A DNA stretch of 64,000 bases from Kineococcus rubinsiae (GCF_011839805.1 NZ_VWPY01000006.1:1-64000), one strand, 5' to 3'; numbered from the stretch's first letter, positions 51,960-61,800 are shown. Notes: generated by a model from the letters alone, not told the origin. Made by a program: numbers and translations.

Positions 51960-53231
51960 ATGCTCTCTCCCGTTCTCTTCTCCCTGGCCGGGGCGAGCGC
52001 CCTGGTCGCCGCCCTCCTCCCGCGGGTCGTGCGGCACCTGCCGGTCAACCTGCCGATGGCCTTCCTGGCCGCCGGTGTGCTGCTCGGCCTGCTGCCCGGA
52101 CTGCCGTCCGTCGACCCCCTCGAACACCGCGAAGCCACCCAGCACGTCGCCGAGATCGTCGTGATCATCTCGCTGATGGGCGCCGGGCTGGCGATCGACC
52201 GCCCCATGGGCTGGCGCCGCTGGGCCACCTCCTGGCGCCTCATCCTCGTCGCCATGCCGCTGACGATCGCCCTGGTGGCCGTCGCCGGCACCGCGCTCGC
52301 CGGGCTGCCCGTCGCCGCGGCGATCCTGCTCGGCGCGGTGCTCGCACCCACCGACCCCGTCCTCGCCACCGACGTCCAGGTCGGTGAACCCGCCGACGAG
52401 GAGGGGACCGAGGACGAGGTGCGCTTCGCCCTCACCAGCGAGGCGGGCCTGAACGACGGCGCCGCCTTCCCCGTCGTGCACCTCGCGATCGTGCTGGCCA
52501 CGGCCGGTGCGACGTCCGCGGCGCTCGGGCACTTCGTCCTCGAGAACGTGCTGCTGCGCGGCGTCGTCGGGGTCGTCGGGGGGCTCGTCATCGGCAAGGT
52601 GCTGGGGGCGCTGTTCTTCCGCTCCCCGATCCCTTCCCTGCGCCTGGCCGACGAGGCCGAGGGGTTCACGGCGCTGGCCGTGACGTTCCTCGCCTACGGG
52701 GTCACGGAGATGCTGCACGGCTACGGGTTCGTCGCGGTGTTCCTCGCGGCGGGCACCATCCGCGCCGCGGAGCGCTCGCACGGTGCGCACCGGGTGGCGC
52801 ACGGCTTCGTCGAGCAGATCGAGCGCATGCTCACGTCGTGGCTGCTGCTGCTGCTCGGGGCGGCGCTCGCGGACGGGCTGCTGGACGACCTGACGTGGCA
52901 GCTGGCCGCGGTCGGCGTCCTGCTCGTCGTCGTCATCCGGCCGCTGGTGGGGATGCTGAGCCTCGCGCGCACCCCGGCCGGACCGCGCGAGCGGTGGGTC
53001 ATCGCGATCTTCGGTGTGCGGGGGATCGGGTCGCTGTTCTACCTGGCCTACGCGCTGGGTGAGGGGGAGTTCCCGGCGGGACCGCTCTGGTCCGTCGTGG
53101 GCTTCACGATCGCCCTGTCCGTGCTCCTGCACGGCGTCACGGCCACCCCGCTGGTGCGCCGGCTCGACGCCGCCCGCTTCCGCAAGGCCCCGTCGGAGCG
53201 CCTCGAGGACGTGGCCGGCACCCACCTGTGA
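51960..53231 (+). CDS. CPA1-family sodium/proton antiporter
   Basis: 423 residues, about 12 TM segments. The CPA1 ion-binding signature GAVLAPTDPVLATDVQVG (about 119-136) and ALTSEAGLNDGAAFP (about 155-169) are both present. It exchanges Na+ or K+ for H+ to control pH and salt. ATG 51960 directly follows an in-frame TTG; the ATG is preferred. Resembles the NhaP/YjcE type. Confidence 0.92.
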   Translation: MLSPVLFSLAGASALVAALLPRVVRHLPVNLPMAFLAAGVLLGLLPGLPSVDPLEHREATQHVAEIVVIISLMGAGLAIDRPMGWRRWATSWRLILVAMPLTIALVAVAGTALAGLPVAAAILLGAVLAPTDPVLATDVQVGEPADEEGTEDEVRFALTSEAGLNDGAAFPVVHLAIVLATAGATSAALGHFVLENVLLRGVVGVVGGLVIGKVLGALFFRSPIPSLRLADEAEGFTALAVTFLAYGVTEMLHGYGFVAVFLAAGTIRAAERSHGAHRVAHGFVEQIERMLTSWLLLLLGAALADGLLDDLTWQLAAVGVLLVVVIRPLVGMLSLARTPAGPRERWVIAIFGVRGIGSLFYLAYALGEGEFPAGPLWSVVGFTIALSVLLHGVTATPLVRRLDAARFRKAPSERLEDVAGTHL

Positions 53232-53325
53232 CGGGTCGGCTACACCGCGATCTTCGAGTGGCCGGGGTCACTCGGAGGCCCTACATTCGTCGTCGGTCGA
53301 TCGTCATCGAGAGTAGGGAAACACC

Positions 53326-53604
53326 ATGCTGGGTACCATCGTCGGTCTGATCATCATCGGCCTCATCGCCGGCTTCATCGCTCGCGCCGTCGTCCCGGGC
53401 AAGCAGCACATGGGCATCGGCGCCACCATCCTCCTGGGGATCGTCGGCTCGTTCATCGGCGGCTTCCTCGGCTACCTGATCTTCGGCAAGGACGCGGGCA
53501 GCGGCTTCGTGCAGCCCTCCAGCTGGATCGGGTCCATCATCGGCGCCATCATCGCGCTGATCATCTGGATCAACGTCAGCAAGCGCAGCTCCGTCCGCCG
53601 CTGA
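53326..53604 (+). CDS. GlsB/YeaQ/YmgE-type membrane protein (transglycosylase-associated)
   Basis: 92 residues, three hydrophobic Gly-rich segments: GLIIIGLIAGFIARAVVPGK at the N-terminus, GIVGSFIGGFLGYLIFG in the middle and GSIIGAIIALIIWI near the end, with a basic tail. This family is often stress-induced in actinobacteria and other bacteria, and its exact role is not known. Its own 94-base upstream region and terminator make it a single-gene unit. Confidence 0.93.
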   Translation: MLGTIVGLIIIGLIAGFIARAVVPGKQHMGIGATILLGIVGSFIGGFLGYLIFGKDAGSGFVQPSSWIGSIIGAIIALIIWINVSKRSSVRR

Positions 53605-53632
53605 CGTGAGCCCGCTCGGGAACGAGCACCGG

Positions 53633-53666
53633 GAGGCGGTCCACTGCTGAGGCAGTGGGCCGCCTC
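53633..53666. terminator. Bidirectional hairpin, GlsB-type gene / GGDEF-EAL gene
   Basis: A stem of about 15 bp with one G-U pair (arms GAGGCGGTCCACTGC and GCAGTGGGCCGCCTC) lies between the convergent genes ending at 53604 and 53674. Confidence 0.8.
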
Positions 53667-53673
53667 TCGCACG

Positions 53674-56025
53674 TCAGGACGGTCCTCCTGCTGCGAATGC
53701 ACCGGCCGCGACCGCACCGGCCGCGGCCCACCGGTCGAACGCGTCGGCCGGGACCGGCCGGCAGTGCAGGTAGCCCTGCGACTCGTCGCAGCCGAGCCCG
53801 CGCAGGAGCTCCAGGGTCGGCAGGTTCTCCACCCCCTCGGCGACCACCCGCAGCCCCAGGGCGTGGCCCAGTGTCACCGTTCCGGCGATGATCGCCGCGA
53901 TCCGCGGCTCCGCGACGGCCCGGTCGGTGAAGGAGCGGTCCAGCTTCAGCTCGGTGGCGGGCAGGTCGGCGAGGTAGGCCAGCGACGAGTAACCCGTCCC
54001 GTAGTCGTCGATGCTCAGCCCGATCCCCAGCGCCGCGATCTGCTCGCAGGTGCGCAGGGAGACCGCCGGGTCCTCCATGAGGGTGGTCTCGGTGACCTCG
54101 AGGACGAGGTCGCCGGGGACGATCCCGCTGCCCCGCAGCATCGCCTCGAGCGACGGCAGGAGCCCCGGATCGGTGAGGCAGCTCGTCGAGAGGTTCACCG
54201 ACAACCGCACCGGGTTCCCGTCGGCGCGCCAGCGCTGGGCCTGCTGCACGGCCGTGGACAGCACGTGGCCGGTCAGCGCGCCCATGTGTCCGCGCTCCTC
54301 CAGCAGATCGAGGAACGCGTCGGGAGCCAAGAGCCCCAGCCGCGGGTGCTCCCACCGCACGAGGGCCTCGGCGCCGACCACCTCGCCGGTGTGGATCGAC
54401 AGCTGCGGCTGGTAGTGGACGACGAACTGCGCAGGGCCGGCGGCGTCGTGCTCCGCCCCCAGCGCGTCCTCGAGCTCGACGGCCAGCAGGGCGCGCTGGC
54501 GGGCCCCCAGGTCGGCCTCGTCGTCGTAGACCGCGACGCCGCTGCCGAGGCCCTTGGCCAGGTACATGGCGGTGTCCGCCCGCCGCAGCAGCTCCGAGGG
54601 GGTGACCGGTTCGCCACCGGTGACGGCGATGCCGACGCTGGCCCCCACCCGGAGGCGGTGCACGCCGACCGGGACGGGGTGCTCCCCCAGGGCCGCGACG
54701 CGGTGCGCCACGGCCTGGGCCTCGGCCAGCCCGGCCCCGGGCAGCAGCACCGCGAACTCGTCGCCGCCGAGGCGGGCGGCGGTGCTGCCGGACGGTGCCG
54801 CGTCCAGGAGCAGGCGTGCGCACCAGCGCAGCAGCTCGTCGCCCACGCCGTGGCCGAAGCGGTCGTTGACCTCCTTGAAGCGGTCCAGGTCCACCACCAG
54901 CAGGGCGGTCGCGGCCCCGTCCCCGAGCGCCTCCGCGAGGGCCGCCAGCAGGGAGCGGCGGTTCGCGAGCTGGGTGAGGTCGTCCGTGCGGGCCTCCTGG
55001 CGCGTCCGGGCGAGCTGGGAGAGGTCCCCGACGAGGCGCATCGCGTTGACGCAGGCCCCTGCGACCGCGAGCAGCCCCAGGACGACGACGGGAGCCGTGC
55101 GTCCGGGGTCGAGGCGGGTGGCGAGGGCGATGGTCGAGACGCCGCCCACCAGGACCACCAGGCAGCCGACGGCGAGGTCCTGGGTCTTGGAGGCCTGCGG
55201 GAGGGCGGGGTGGGCGCGCAGCACAGCGGCCAGCGCGAGGCCACCGGCGATCAGGACCCACCCGACGGCGGCCAGGTCACCCGCGGGCACCCCCCCGTGC
55301 ACCAGGACGTCGGCGCCGGTCAGGACGGCCAACCCGACGGTGGCCAGACCGGCCAGCCAGGAACGGGGGTCGAGCTGGAGGTCGCTGAGGGTCGCGACGG
55401 TGAGCACGGTCCCGACCAGGAGCAGCAGGGCACCCACCTGCAGCACCGCGACCTGCTCGAGCCACCACGGTGCGACCGTCCAGTCCGGCTGCCACCGGGC
55501 GACCGTGAGGTCGATGACCGCGGTGATCGCCAGTCCGCCACCGAGGCCGTTGAGCCAGTCGGTCGGATCCGACGTCGTCGTCCCCACGCGGTTCCACTGG
55601 ATGAGTCCCCGGTAGAGCAGCGGTGCGGCGACCAGGGTGGCCAGGCCCCCACCGAGGAGCTCGGCGTCGGAGCCGGTGGCGCCGCCCGCGGCCAGACGGG
55701 CCACGCCCTTCAGCACGGCTCCCGCCGCGAGGGCGGCGAGGGCACGGCTGAGCCACCGCCACAGCTCCGCCTCGGCCATGCTCCCGGCGGCGCGCCGACG
55801 CAGGAGGACCGAGGTGCCGGCGAAGACGACGCCCTGGCCCGCGGCGCCTGCGAGGGAGGTCGTCGGAGACGCGGTGCCGCTCGCGGCGACCACGGTGAGC
55901 CACGCGGTGGAGACCACGACGAGCGCGGCCGCCGGGACGAGCACGGCGTGCGGTGGGACGGGGCGGAACACGGTGACTCCGTGGGGCTCGGACTGACGTC
56001 CCGGAGCGTCGAGACGGTGGTGCAT
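53674..56025 (-). CDS. Membrane GGDEF-EAL protein (copy A)
   Basis: 783 residues from ATG 56025 (GTG 56031 also possible). About eight TM segments occupy residues 20-335. The GGDEF domain (about 355-510) has VVDLDRFKEVND and RLGGDEF, with no clear RxxD I-site before it. The EAL domain (about 535-765) has GAEALVRWEHP, LSVNLS, LEVTET, SIDDYGTGYSSL, KLDRSF and VVAEGVEN. All catalytic residues for c-di-GMP breakdown are present, and both domains look active by motif. It precedes the terminator at 53633. Confidence 0.9.
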   Translation of the reverse strand: MHHRLDAPGRQSEPHGVTVFRPVPPHAVLVPAAALVVVSTAWLTVVAASGTASPTTSLAGAAGQGVVFAGTSVLLRRRAAGSMAEAELWRWLSRALAALAAGAVLKGVARLAAGGATGSDAELLGGGLATLVAAPLLYRGLIQWNRVGTTTSDPTDWLNGLGGGLAITAVIDLTVARWQPDWTVAPWWLEQVAVLQVGALLLLVGTVLTVATLSDLQLDPRSWLAGLATVGLAVLTGADVLVHGGVPAGDLAAVGWVLIAGGLALAAVLRAHPALPQASKTQDLAVGCLVVLVGGVSTIALATRLDPGRTAPVVVLGLLAVAGACVNAMRLVGDLSQLARTRQEARTDDLTQLANRRSLLAALAEALGDGAATALLVVDLDRFKEVNDRFGHGVGDELLRWCARLLLDAAPSGSTAARLGGDEFAVLLPGAGLAEAQAVAHRVAALGEHPVPVGVHRLRVGASVGIAVTGGEPVTPSELLRRADTAMYLAKGLGSGVAVYDDEADLGARQRALLAVELEDALGAEHDAAGPAQFVVHYQPQLSIHTGEVVGAEALVRWEHPRLGLLAPDAFLDLLEERGHMGALTGHVLSTAVQQAQRWRADGNPVRLSVNLSTSCLTDPGLLPSLEAMLRGSGIVPGDLVLEVTETTLMEDPAVSLRTCEQIAALGIGLSIDDYGTGYSSLAYLADLPATELKLDRSFTDRAVAEPRIAAIIAGTVTLGHALGLRVVAEGVENLPTLELLRGLGCDESQGYLHCRPVPADAFDRWAAAGAVAAGAFAAGGPS

Positions 56026-56095
56026 CGGCACGTGGTGTCACCGTCGTGAGGCCGGACGGTCGCCGTCGTCGCGGCTCCTCGAGGACCCTCGGGAG

Positions 56096-58342
56096 TCAGA
56101 CCACCTCGGCGTTGCGCATCGCGAGGGTCGCCGGCACGGAGTAGACGTGCGCGACCTGGGCCGCGAGCTCGGTGCGCGGCACGGCCGCGGAGTACAGCCA
56201 GCCCTGGGCCAGCGGGGCGCCGATGAAGCGGCAGATGTCGGCCTGCTGCTCCGTCTCGACGCCCTCGACGATGACGGTGAGGCCGAGGCGTGTCGCCAGG
56301 TCCACGACGCACGTGACCACCGACTGGCCGTTCACGTCGTCGGTCATGGCCTGGGTCAGCGACCGGTCGATCTTGAGGATGTGCACGGGCAGCCGGCCGA
56401 GGTAGCCGAAGGCGGAGTAGCCGGTGCCGAAGTCGTCGATGGCGATGCTGCAGCCGAGGCCCGCGAGCTCCTTGACGACCCGCTCGGCCAGGGAGTCCTC
56501 GTCGAGGAACACCGACTCCGTGAGCTCGAGCGTCAGCTGGGCCGGGACGATCGCGTAGGTGCTGAGGATCTCGCGGACGATGTCGGCGAACCCGGGCGAC
56601 TGCAGCTGCACGACGGAGACGTTGACGGCGAGGCCGACGCCCGCCTCGAACACCCCGGCCGCGTGCGCCCAGTCGACGGCCCGGCGCAGGACGCTCTCGC
56701 CCAGCGCGACGACGAGGTTGGACTCCTCGGCGATGGCGATGAACTCCACGGGGCTGATCCGCCCGAGCACCGGGTCGTTCCAGCGGGCCAGGGCCTCGAA
56801 CTTGATGACGCGGCCGCTGAGGAAGTCGACGACCGGCTGGTAGTGCACGTCGATCCCGCCGTCGCGGATGGCCTCGGCGAGGCGCTCGCGCAGGACGCTG
56901 CGGCGGTGGTGCGCCGCCGCGACGGACCCGGAGAACACGGACACCGTCCCGCCGCCGGAGGTCCGGGCGTCGCGCAGCGCGATGTCGGCCTGGACGAAGG
57001 GGAGCATCACGTCGTCGCCGTGGTCGCGCGGGGCCGCGGCCACGCCGGCGAGGGCGGTGAGCGGGAACCGCTCGACGCCGTCGACGTGGGCGGGGGCGCC
57101 GGAGACGGCGGTGATGAGGCGCTGGGCCAGGCGCAGCGCGTCGATGCCGTCCCCGTCGACGAGGACGACGAACTCGTCGCCCCCCGTGCGGAAGGCGCGG
57201 CCCCCCGTCTCGTCGAGGACGGCCGTGATCTCCTGCGACGCAGCCAGGATCACCGAGTCGCCGACGGCGACGCCCAGGACGTCGTTGACGTCGTCGAGGC
57301 CGTCGAGCTCCAGGAGGACGAGGGCCTGGTCGCGGTCGGGGCGGGTCAGCGACGACGTGAGGGCGACGCGGTTGCTGAGGCCGGTGAGCGCGTCGTGCAG
57401 CGCCTGGAACTTCAGCCGCTCCGTCGTCAGCTGCACCGCGCGGGCCGTCCCGGCGTAGCGGTAGGTGAAGGCGAGCATGACCGTGGAGTAGAAGGCGAAG
57501 AGGATCGGGTCCGAGCGGGGGGACACGACGATCAGCAGGATGTCGAGCAGCAGCACCGCGCCCGGGACGAAGGACGTGACCTCCAGGCGCCGCACGGCGC
57601 GCGCGGCGGACTCCCCGCCGTGCTGCACGAGGCCGCGGCGGGGGAGCGTGACGAAGGTCCAGACGAGCGCGCCGACGGCGAGCACCACGCCCGCGTGCGA
57701 GACGGCGGGGGAGGACTCGAAGCAGACCGCCGCCACGACCGTGCCCAGGCCCAGCCCGCAGACGCCCATCGTCGGGCGGGTCAGGTAGGGGTGCTCGACG
57801 GCGAGGGCGATGTTGGCGCAGACGAGCAGGGCCGCGAGGGTCACCAGGACGACCACGGAGGCGTTCCAGCCCCCGGGGCCGGTGTGCCCGGTGCGGGCGA
57901 GGAGGTCCCAGCCCGCGGTCGCGAGGGCGCTGGTGAGCATGAGGGCGTCGGCGACCAGGGGGGAGTCGTCGGACTCGGCGCGCGCGGAGCGCAGCTGCCG
58001 GGCCACGAGGACGAGCAGACCGGTCGTGCCGGCCGACATGACGAGCACGGGAGCGTGCAGGCCGACCACGTCCCGGCCGACGAGCGTCCCGCTGAGCGCG
58101 AGGGCGGCGCCCCACAGCCCGCCGGTGAGGGCGTAGCGCCGCACCAGGGCGAGGGGAGCGCGCAGCGGCAGGACGGGCGCGGTCACGCAGAAGGCGAGCA
58201 CCGCCATCCCGCCCGCGAACACCCACCGGTCCACGGTCGCGTCCCGCTCGAGCACGCACAGCGCCGCGAGCACCGCCAGACCCACGAGGACGACGGCCAC
58301 CCCCGCCACGCGGGGGCGTGGCACTGCGGAGGTGGCCGTCAT
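56096..58342 (-). CDS. Membrane GGDEF-EAL protein (copy B)
   Basis: 748 residues from ATG 58342. About ten TM segments lie in residues 10-300. The GGDEF domain (about 310-470) keeps GGDEF, but its metal region LELDGLDDVND departs from the usual DLDRFKxxND, so cyclase activity is doubtful. The EAL domain (about 490-730) has KFEALARW, VNVSV, LELTES, IDDFGTGYSAFGYL, LKIDRS and VEGVET, and looks active. Net activity is probably phosphodiesterase. It lies 70 bases upstream of copy A on the same strand, possibly one operon. Confidence 0.88.
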   Translation of the reverse strand: MTATSAVPRPRVAGVAVVLVGLAVLAALCVLERDATVDRWVFAGGMAVLAFCVTAPVLPLRAPLALVRRYALTGGLWGAALALSGTLVGRDVVGLHAPVLVMSAGTTGLLVLVARQLRSARAESDDSPLVADALMLTSALATAGWDLLARTGHTGPGGWNASVVVLVTLAALLVCANIALAVEHPYLTRPTMGVCGLGLGTVVAAVCFESSPAVSHAGVVLAVGALVWTFVTLPRRGLVQHGGESAARAVRRLEVTSFVPGAVLLLDILLIVVSPRSDPILFAFYSTVMLAFTYRYAGTARAVQLTTERLKFQALHDALTGLSNRVALTSSLTRPDRDQALVLLELDGLDDVNDVLGVAVGDSVILAASQEITAVLDETGGRAFRTGGDEFVVLVDGDGIDALRLAQRLITAVSGAPAHVDGVERFPLTALAGVAAAPRDHGDDVMLPFVQADIALRDARTSGGGTVSVFSGSVAAAHHRRSVLRERLAEAIRDGGIDVHYQPVVDFLSGRVIKFEALARWNDPVLGRISPVEFIAIAEESNLVVALGESVLRRAVDWAHAAGVFEAGVGLAVNVSVVQLQSPGFADIVREILSTYAIVPAQLTLELTESVFLDEDSLAERVVKELAGLGCSIAIDDFGTGYSAFGYLGRLPVHILKIDRSLTQAMTDDVNGQSVVTCVVDLATRLGLTVIVEGVETEQQADICRFIGAPLAQGWLYSAAVPRTELAAQVAHVYSVPATLAMRNAEVV

Positions 58343-58574
58343 GCGTTCTCCATCGGCGCGCGCCTCGGGGGACTTGACGGTCGACCGCAGCGGGCCTTCT
58401 AGAAGGAGCGGTTGCAGAGCGCGACTGATCCCGGGGCCGAGCTGTCCGGCACTGCGCCGGACCTGTCACCCACAGGCGCACCGCGGGCCATGGCCCGTGC
58501 GTGGCCGGTGACCCCATCCCGTGTGACTAGTCCGTTCGGGTGGGTGCAGGGTTCGGCCGACCGTGATCATGCCC

Positions 58575-58590
58575 GTTACCAAAATGTAAC
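58575..58590. promoter_or_regulatory. GTTAC-N6-GTAAC element
   Basis: GTTAC and GTAAC lie 6 bases apart (centre CAAAAT). The arms can be read as an inverted repeat or as a GTWAC direct repeat like the MtrA-type boxes found before cell-wall genes in actinobacteria. Its position, about 230 bases before the CWB2 start, is only loosely supportive. Confidence 0.4.
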
Positions 58591-58596
58591 CATCGG

Positions 58597-58624
58597 CCGT
58601 GACCTGCATCACCGCAGGTCACGG
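58597..58624. promoter_or_regulatory. 11-bp perfect inverted repeat
   Basis: CCGTGACCTGC and GCAGGTCACGG are perfectly paired around ATCACC. This lies 6 bases after the GTTAC element. It could be a regulator site or, in RNA, a leader hairpin. Confidence 0.5.
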
Positions 58625-58816
58625 GCGGTTAAGCGATCGTGACGGTGCGTGCGGACCAAGATCTGCCATTACTCACCGTGTTGCCAGTGTGACTGTCGTG
58701 TACGTTCGGAACTGTCACCGAGGGGATCCGCTGAGTAGCGGACAAGGGCGGTGGCGAGGCTCGATCAGAGCCGGCCCCCACGGGGGGACTTCACTTCACA
58801 TGCCTTGGAGGCAATC

Positions 58817-61429
58817 GTGACCGCAGCAACCTCCCGGTTGCGCCGGCGTGGCATCGGGGCCGGCGTTTCGGCCCTCGTTGGTCTCAGCTCGGTTGTTGGA
58901 CTCGCCGCCGCAGCGCACGCTGCGCCTGGCTTCACCTTCCCTGACACGAACCGCGTGGCTGGCGCTGACCGCTACGCCACCGCGATCGCGGCCTCGACCA
59001 AGGCCTTCCCGACCGGCACGCAGGCCGGCGGGGTCGTCCTCGTGAGCGGCTCTTCCACCGTTGACGGCCTCACCGCCTCCTACGTGGCCGGCTCGCACAA
59101 CGCTCCGATCCTCCTGGTGAAGAACGGTGTTGTCGACGCCACCACCCTCGCGGAGATCAACCGCCTCAACGTGACCGACGTGTACATCGTCGGCGGCACG
59201 ACGGTCGTCCCCGAGGGTGTCGAGACGCAGCTCGACGGCAAGACGATCACCCGCTTCGGTGGCGCAGACCGTTACGAGACCGCGAGCCGTGCGGCCACGA
59301 ACAACAACAACGTCACGACGCAGCCGGGCAAGGTCTTCATCGCCTCGGGCACGGCTGACGCCTTGGCCGCAGCGCCGGTGCTCTACAACAAGAAGTACCC
59401 GCTGCTGCTGACCCGCGCCGCCTCGGTCCCCGCCACTACCGCGGATGCGCTGAGCAAGCTGACGACTGCTAATCGCACCGTCCTCGGTGGCACCACTGCC
59501 GTGGAGGCGGGCACGTACACCTCCCTCGGTGGCACCGTCCGCATCCAGGGTGCAAACCGCTTCGAGACGGCCGCGAACATCGCCGCCTCCGCGGTCGCGA
59601 ACGAGAGCTTCTCGGCAGCGAACGTCGCCATCGCCAACGGCAACGACGTCGCGGCCGTGGACTCCCTCACGGGCTCGGTCGTTGCTGGCAAGAACGGCGT
59701 CCCCCTGATCTTCACCAACGGTACCGACGTCACTCCTGCAGCCACGACGGCGTACCTCACGGCTAACAACAACGCCCTCACCGGACAGCTATACGTCTTC
59801 GGTGGGACGACGGTTGTGAGCACTGCTGCCACGGCGTCTGTGGTTACAACGGTCACGACTCCTGTGACGGTTGGTCAGAGCCTCTCCATCACTCCGACCA
59901 CCGCAGCGGCGCTGACGGTCCAAGACGAGAGCGGTACCACTGCGACGGCGGATGACCGTTCCTACACCGTTTCTGGTCTTACGGCCGGCACTGATTACCG
60001 CATCACTCTTGTGGACGCCGAGAGCGTTCGTACCGCGGCCAACGGTGCGGTCACCTTCCTGAGCTCGGCAGACGTGGCTTCCGCGACTGGTTTCTCGGTC
60101 AACGCTGGCGCTCAGACGGCCGCCAACATCACCGTCGTGAACAACACGACGCTTGGCTTGAGTTCGGCGCCGACCTTCGTCACCCAGCCCGTCAACGGCA
60201 GCATCACGGTCACCATCGACGGTGAGGGCGCTGGCGCGGTTGTGCCGGTCGTTTACCTCAACGGGGGCACGGGCAAGTCCGCCTCCGAGGGCGGCAACAG
60301 CACGCGCCTTGAGACGTCTGCCACTGCCGCGGCGCAGTTCGCCGCACCGGTCGAGTCCTTCGGCGTCGGTGGTCAGATCACCTACACCTCACCTTTGGCG
60401 GAGGCTGGCAGCACGCTGTCGTCCGACCCGATCGACTCGGTCGACAAGGCGACCGACTCCTTCGACGTGGCGGGTCTGCGATACGCCTACGACGCTAACG
60501 ACCTCTTCCGCCTCACGACTGGCGGGACGACCACCTCGGTGGGTCTGGCAGCGTTCGAGGCGGCCCTCTCGTCTGACGACGAGATGACCATTGGCGGTGA
60601 CGGCTACGCCGCTGACGCGGGCGGTGTCACGACGTTCGAGCTGAACGACGTCAACCCGACCACTCCGACGACCGTCAGCGCCGAGAAGGGCGCCCTGACG
60701 TCGACCTCGAACGACCTGTCGGTCACAGTGGCCATCAGCCCGACCGCCGTCTACGACCAGGTCGTGATCCAGCGAGCTGTCGTGTCGGGCAGCCCGCTCG
60801 ACGAGTCGGCTGTCAACCCGGCCAACGTGGGTGCCTTCGTCGACGTGGCGACTGTGACTCCTACGGACGCTCAGCGTACGGCGGGCTCGATCACCTACAT
60901 CGACAACGACAGGGCCAACGGTGCTTACAACTACCGCGCAGCTCTGATCAACGACGGTGACACCGGTGCTTATGTGGCCGACGGAACCGTGGAGACCGCC
61001 GTGTCTCCTTCCACGGATTCGACTGTTCCCACAGTCGTCGACGCCCGCGTGGCCGCGAACACCGGCAGCCCCTTCCAGTTGGACGCCGCTACCGATAGCT
61101 TCAAGCTGGTGGCGAGTGAGGTCCTTGCCGCTCCGAGCACGGGCGACGCGCTGCGTCTCACCGACACGGATGGCACGGTGGCGGACATCGTCAACGGCAC
61201 CGGGACCACTGCCTTCACCCTCAATGCGGCGCCTGAAACGGTGGGTGGAGTTGAGTACTCCGTCGGCCGAGTTCTCACCGTCGTCGTGGGTACGGTGACC
61301 CCGGGTACTGTCGGGACCGTGACTGGCCTGGGCATCCCGAGCACCATCACGGCGACGTCTGGCAACACGGACGTGGCTGGGAATGCTCTGTCGCTCTCCG
61401 GTGACGTGATCGTCGACACCGAGTCCTGA
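58817..61429 (+). CDS. Large S-layer-like protein with CWB2 repeats
   Basis: 870 residues from GTG 58817 (GGAGG at 58807-58811). The signal peptide ends AAAAHAAPG. Three CWB2 repeats occupy about 40-345, opening with RVAGADRYATAIAAS, RFGGADRYETASRA and RIQGANRFETAANI. The remaining 520 residues are Thr/Ser/Val/Gly-rich beta modules without Cys, as in S-layer or adhesin stalks. Codons ending in T or A are much more common than in neighbouring genes. The N-terminus is clearly related to the 49221 gene. A strong terminator follows. Confidence 0.9.
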   Translation: MTAATSRLRRRGIGAGVSALVGLSSVVGLAAAAHAAPGFTFPDTNRVAGADRYATAIAASTKAFPTGTQAGGVVLVSGSSTVDGLTASYVAGSHNAPILLVKNGVVDATTLAEINRLNVTDVYIVGGTTVVPEGVETQLDGKTITRFGGADRYETASRAATNNNNVTTQPGKVFIASGTADALAAAPVLYNKKYPLLLTRAASVPATTADALSKLTTANRTVLGGTTAVEAGTYTSLGGTVRIQGANRFETAANIAASAVANESFSAANVAIANGNDVAAVDSLTGSVVAGKNGVPLIFTNGTDVTPAATTAYLTANNNALTGQLYVFGGTTVVSTAATASVVTTVTTPVTVGQSLSITPTTAAALTVQDESGTTATADDRSYTVSGLTAGTDYRITLVDAESVRTAANGAVTFLSSADVASATGFSVNAGAQTAANITVVNNTTLGLSSAPTFVTQPVNGSITVTIDGEGAGAVVPVVYLNGGTGKSASEGGNSTRLETSATAAAQFAAPVESFGVGGQITYTSPLAEAGSTLSSDPIDSVDKATDSFDVAGLRYAYDANDLFRLTTGGTTTSVGLAAFEAALSSDDEMTIGGDGYAADAGGVTTFELNDVNPTTPTTVSAEKGALTSTSNDLSVTVAISPTAVYDQVVIQRAVVSGSPLDESAVNPANVGAFVDVATVTPTDAQRTAGSITYIDNDRANGAYNYRAALINDGDTGAYVADGTVETAVSPSTDSTVPTVVDARVAANTGSPFQLDAATDSFKLVASEVLAAPSTGDALRLTDTDGTVADIVNGTGTTAFTLNAAPETVGGVEYSVGRVLTVVVGTVTPGTVGTVTGLGIPSTITATSGNTDVAGNALSLSGDVIVDTES

Positions 61430-61800
61430 GCTGAATAGCTGAAGGGCAGGTCCCCCGTAATGGGGGACCTGCCTTTCGGCATTTGTCCACCCATCGAAGC
61501 GCCTGCGTCTAAGGCGCTCTAGTAGTTGATCCTGCTGTAAGCGCCCTACTTGCCTGCCCTCCTCGCGTTCTGCCTCGAGCCTTTCGGGCAGTTCACGCGT
61601 CCTCACGCCGGTCGAGGACGTGTTTTGACGACCTCATCCTCCTGCGCTCCCTGGGTGAGGTAAGCGTCCCATGCGCACTCGTGACGATGACTTCGGCGGC
61701 CGGGCACGCTGTGCTTCGCCAGTGCCGTCAGCCCTGGACATCCCGTTGTTGCGTGCTGTTGCGCAGTCGATTCCCAGCAGTTCTTCAAGGATGGTTGGCC
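61430..61800. other. Intergenic region, 371 bases, before the protease gene
   Basis: It holds the CWB2 terminator and then a less GC-rich stretch. A 6-bp GGCGCT...AGCGCC dyad lies at 61513-61545 and a TTGACG at 61625, with no good -10 partner. The protease promoter should be here, but I cannot place it. Confidence 0.5.
61441..61477 (+). terminator. Strong hairpin terminator after the S-layer-like gene
   Basis: A 16-bp stem with one G-U pair (arms at 61441-61456 and 61462-61477) and a 5-base GTAAT loop lies 11 bases past the stop, with a short T-run in and after the right arm. Confidence 0.88.

Larger units (their letters stand above)
58343..58816. other. Intergenic leader of the large CWB2 gene, 474 bases
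   Basis: A long, less GC-rich region between the divergent GGDEF-EAL and CWB2 genes. It contains the two inverted repeats listed separately and a small CCGCT-GAGT-AGCGG hairpin near 58730, then the GGAGG ribosome site at 58807. No confident sigma-A promoter or known riboswitch motif is visible. A long untranslated leader would suit a highly expressed surface-layer gene. Confidence 0.6.

Noticed and set aside
54000-58400. Long plus-strand frames (761 and 751 codons) opposite the GGDEF-EAL genes
   Set aside because: Shadow frames caused by third-position GC; no start signals or domains.
58625-58816. c-di-AMP (ydaO) or other riboswitch in the CWB2 leader
   Set aside because: I could not match the conserved core motifs; only simple hairpins are visible.
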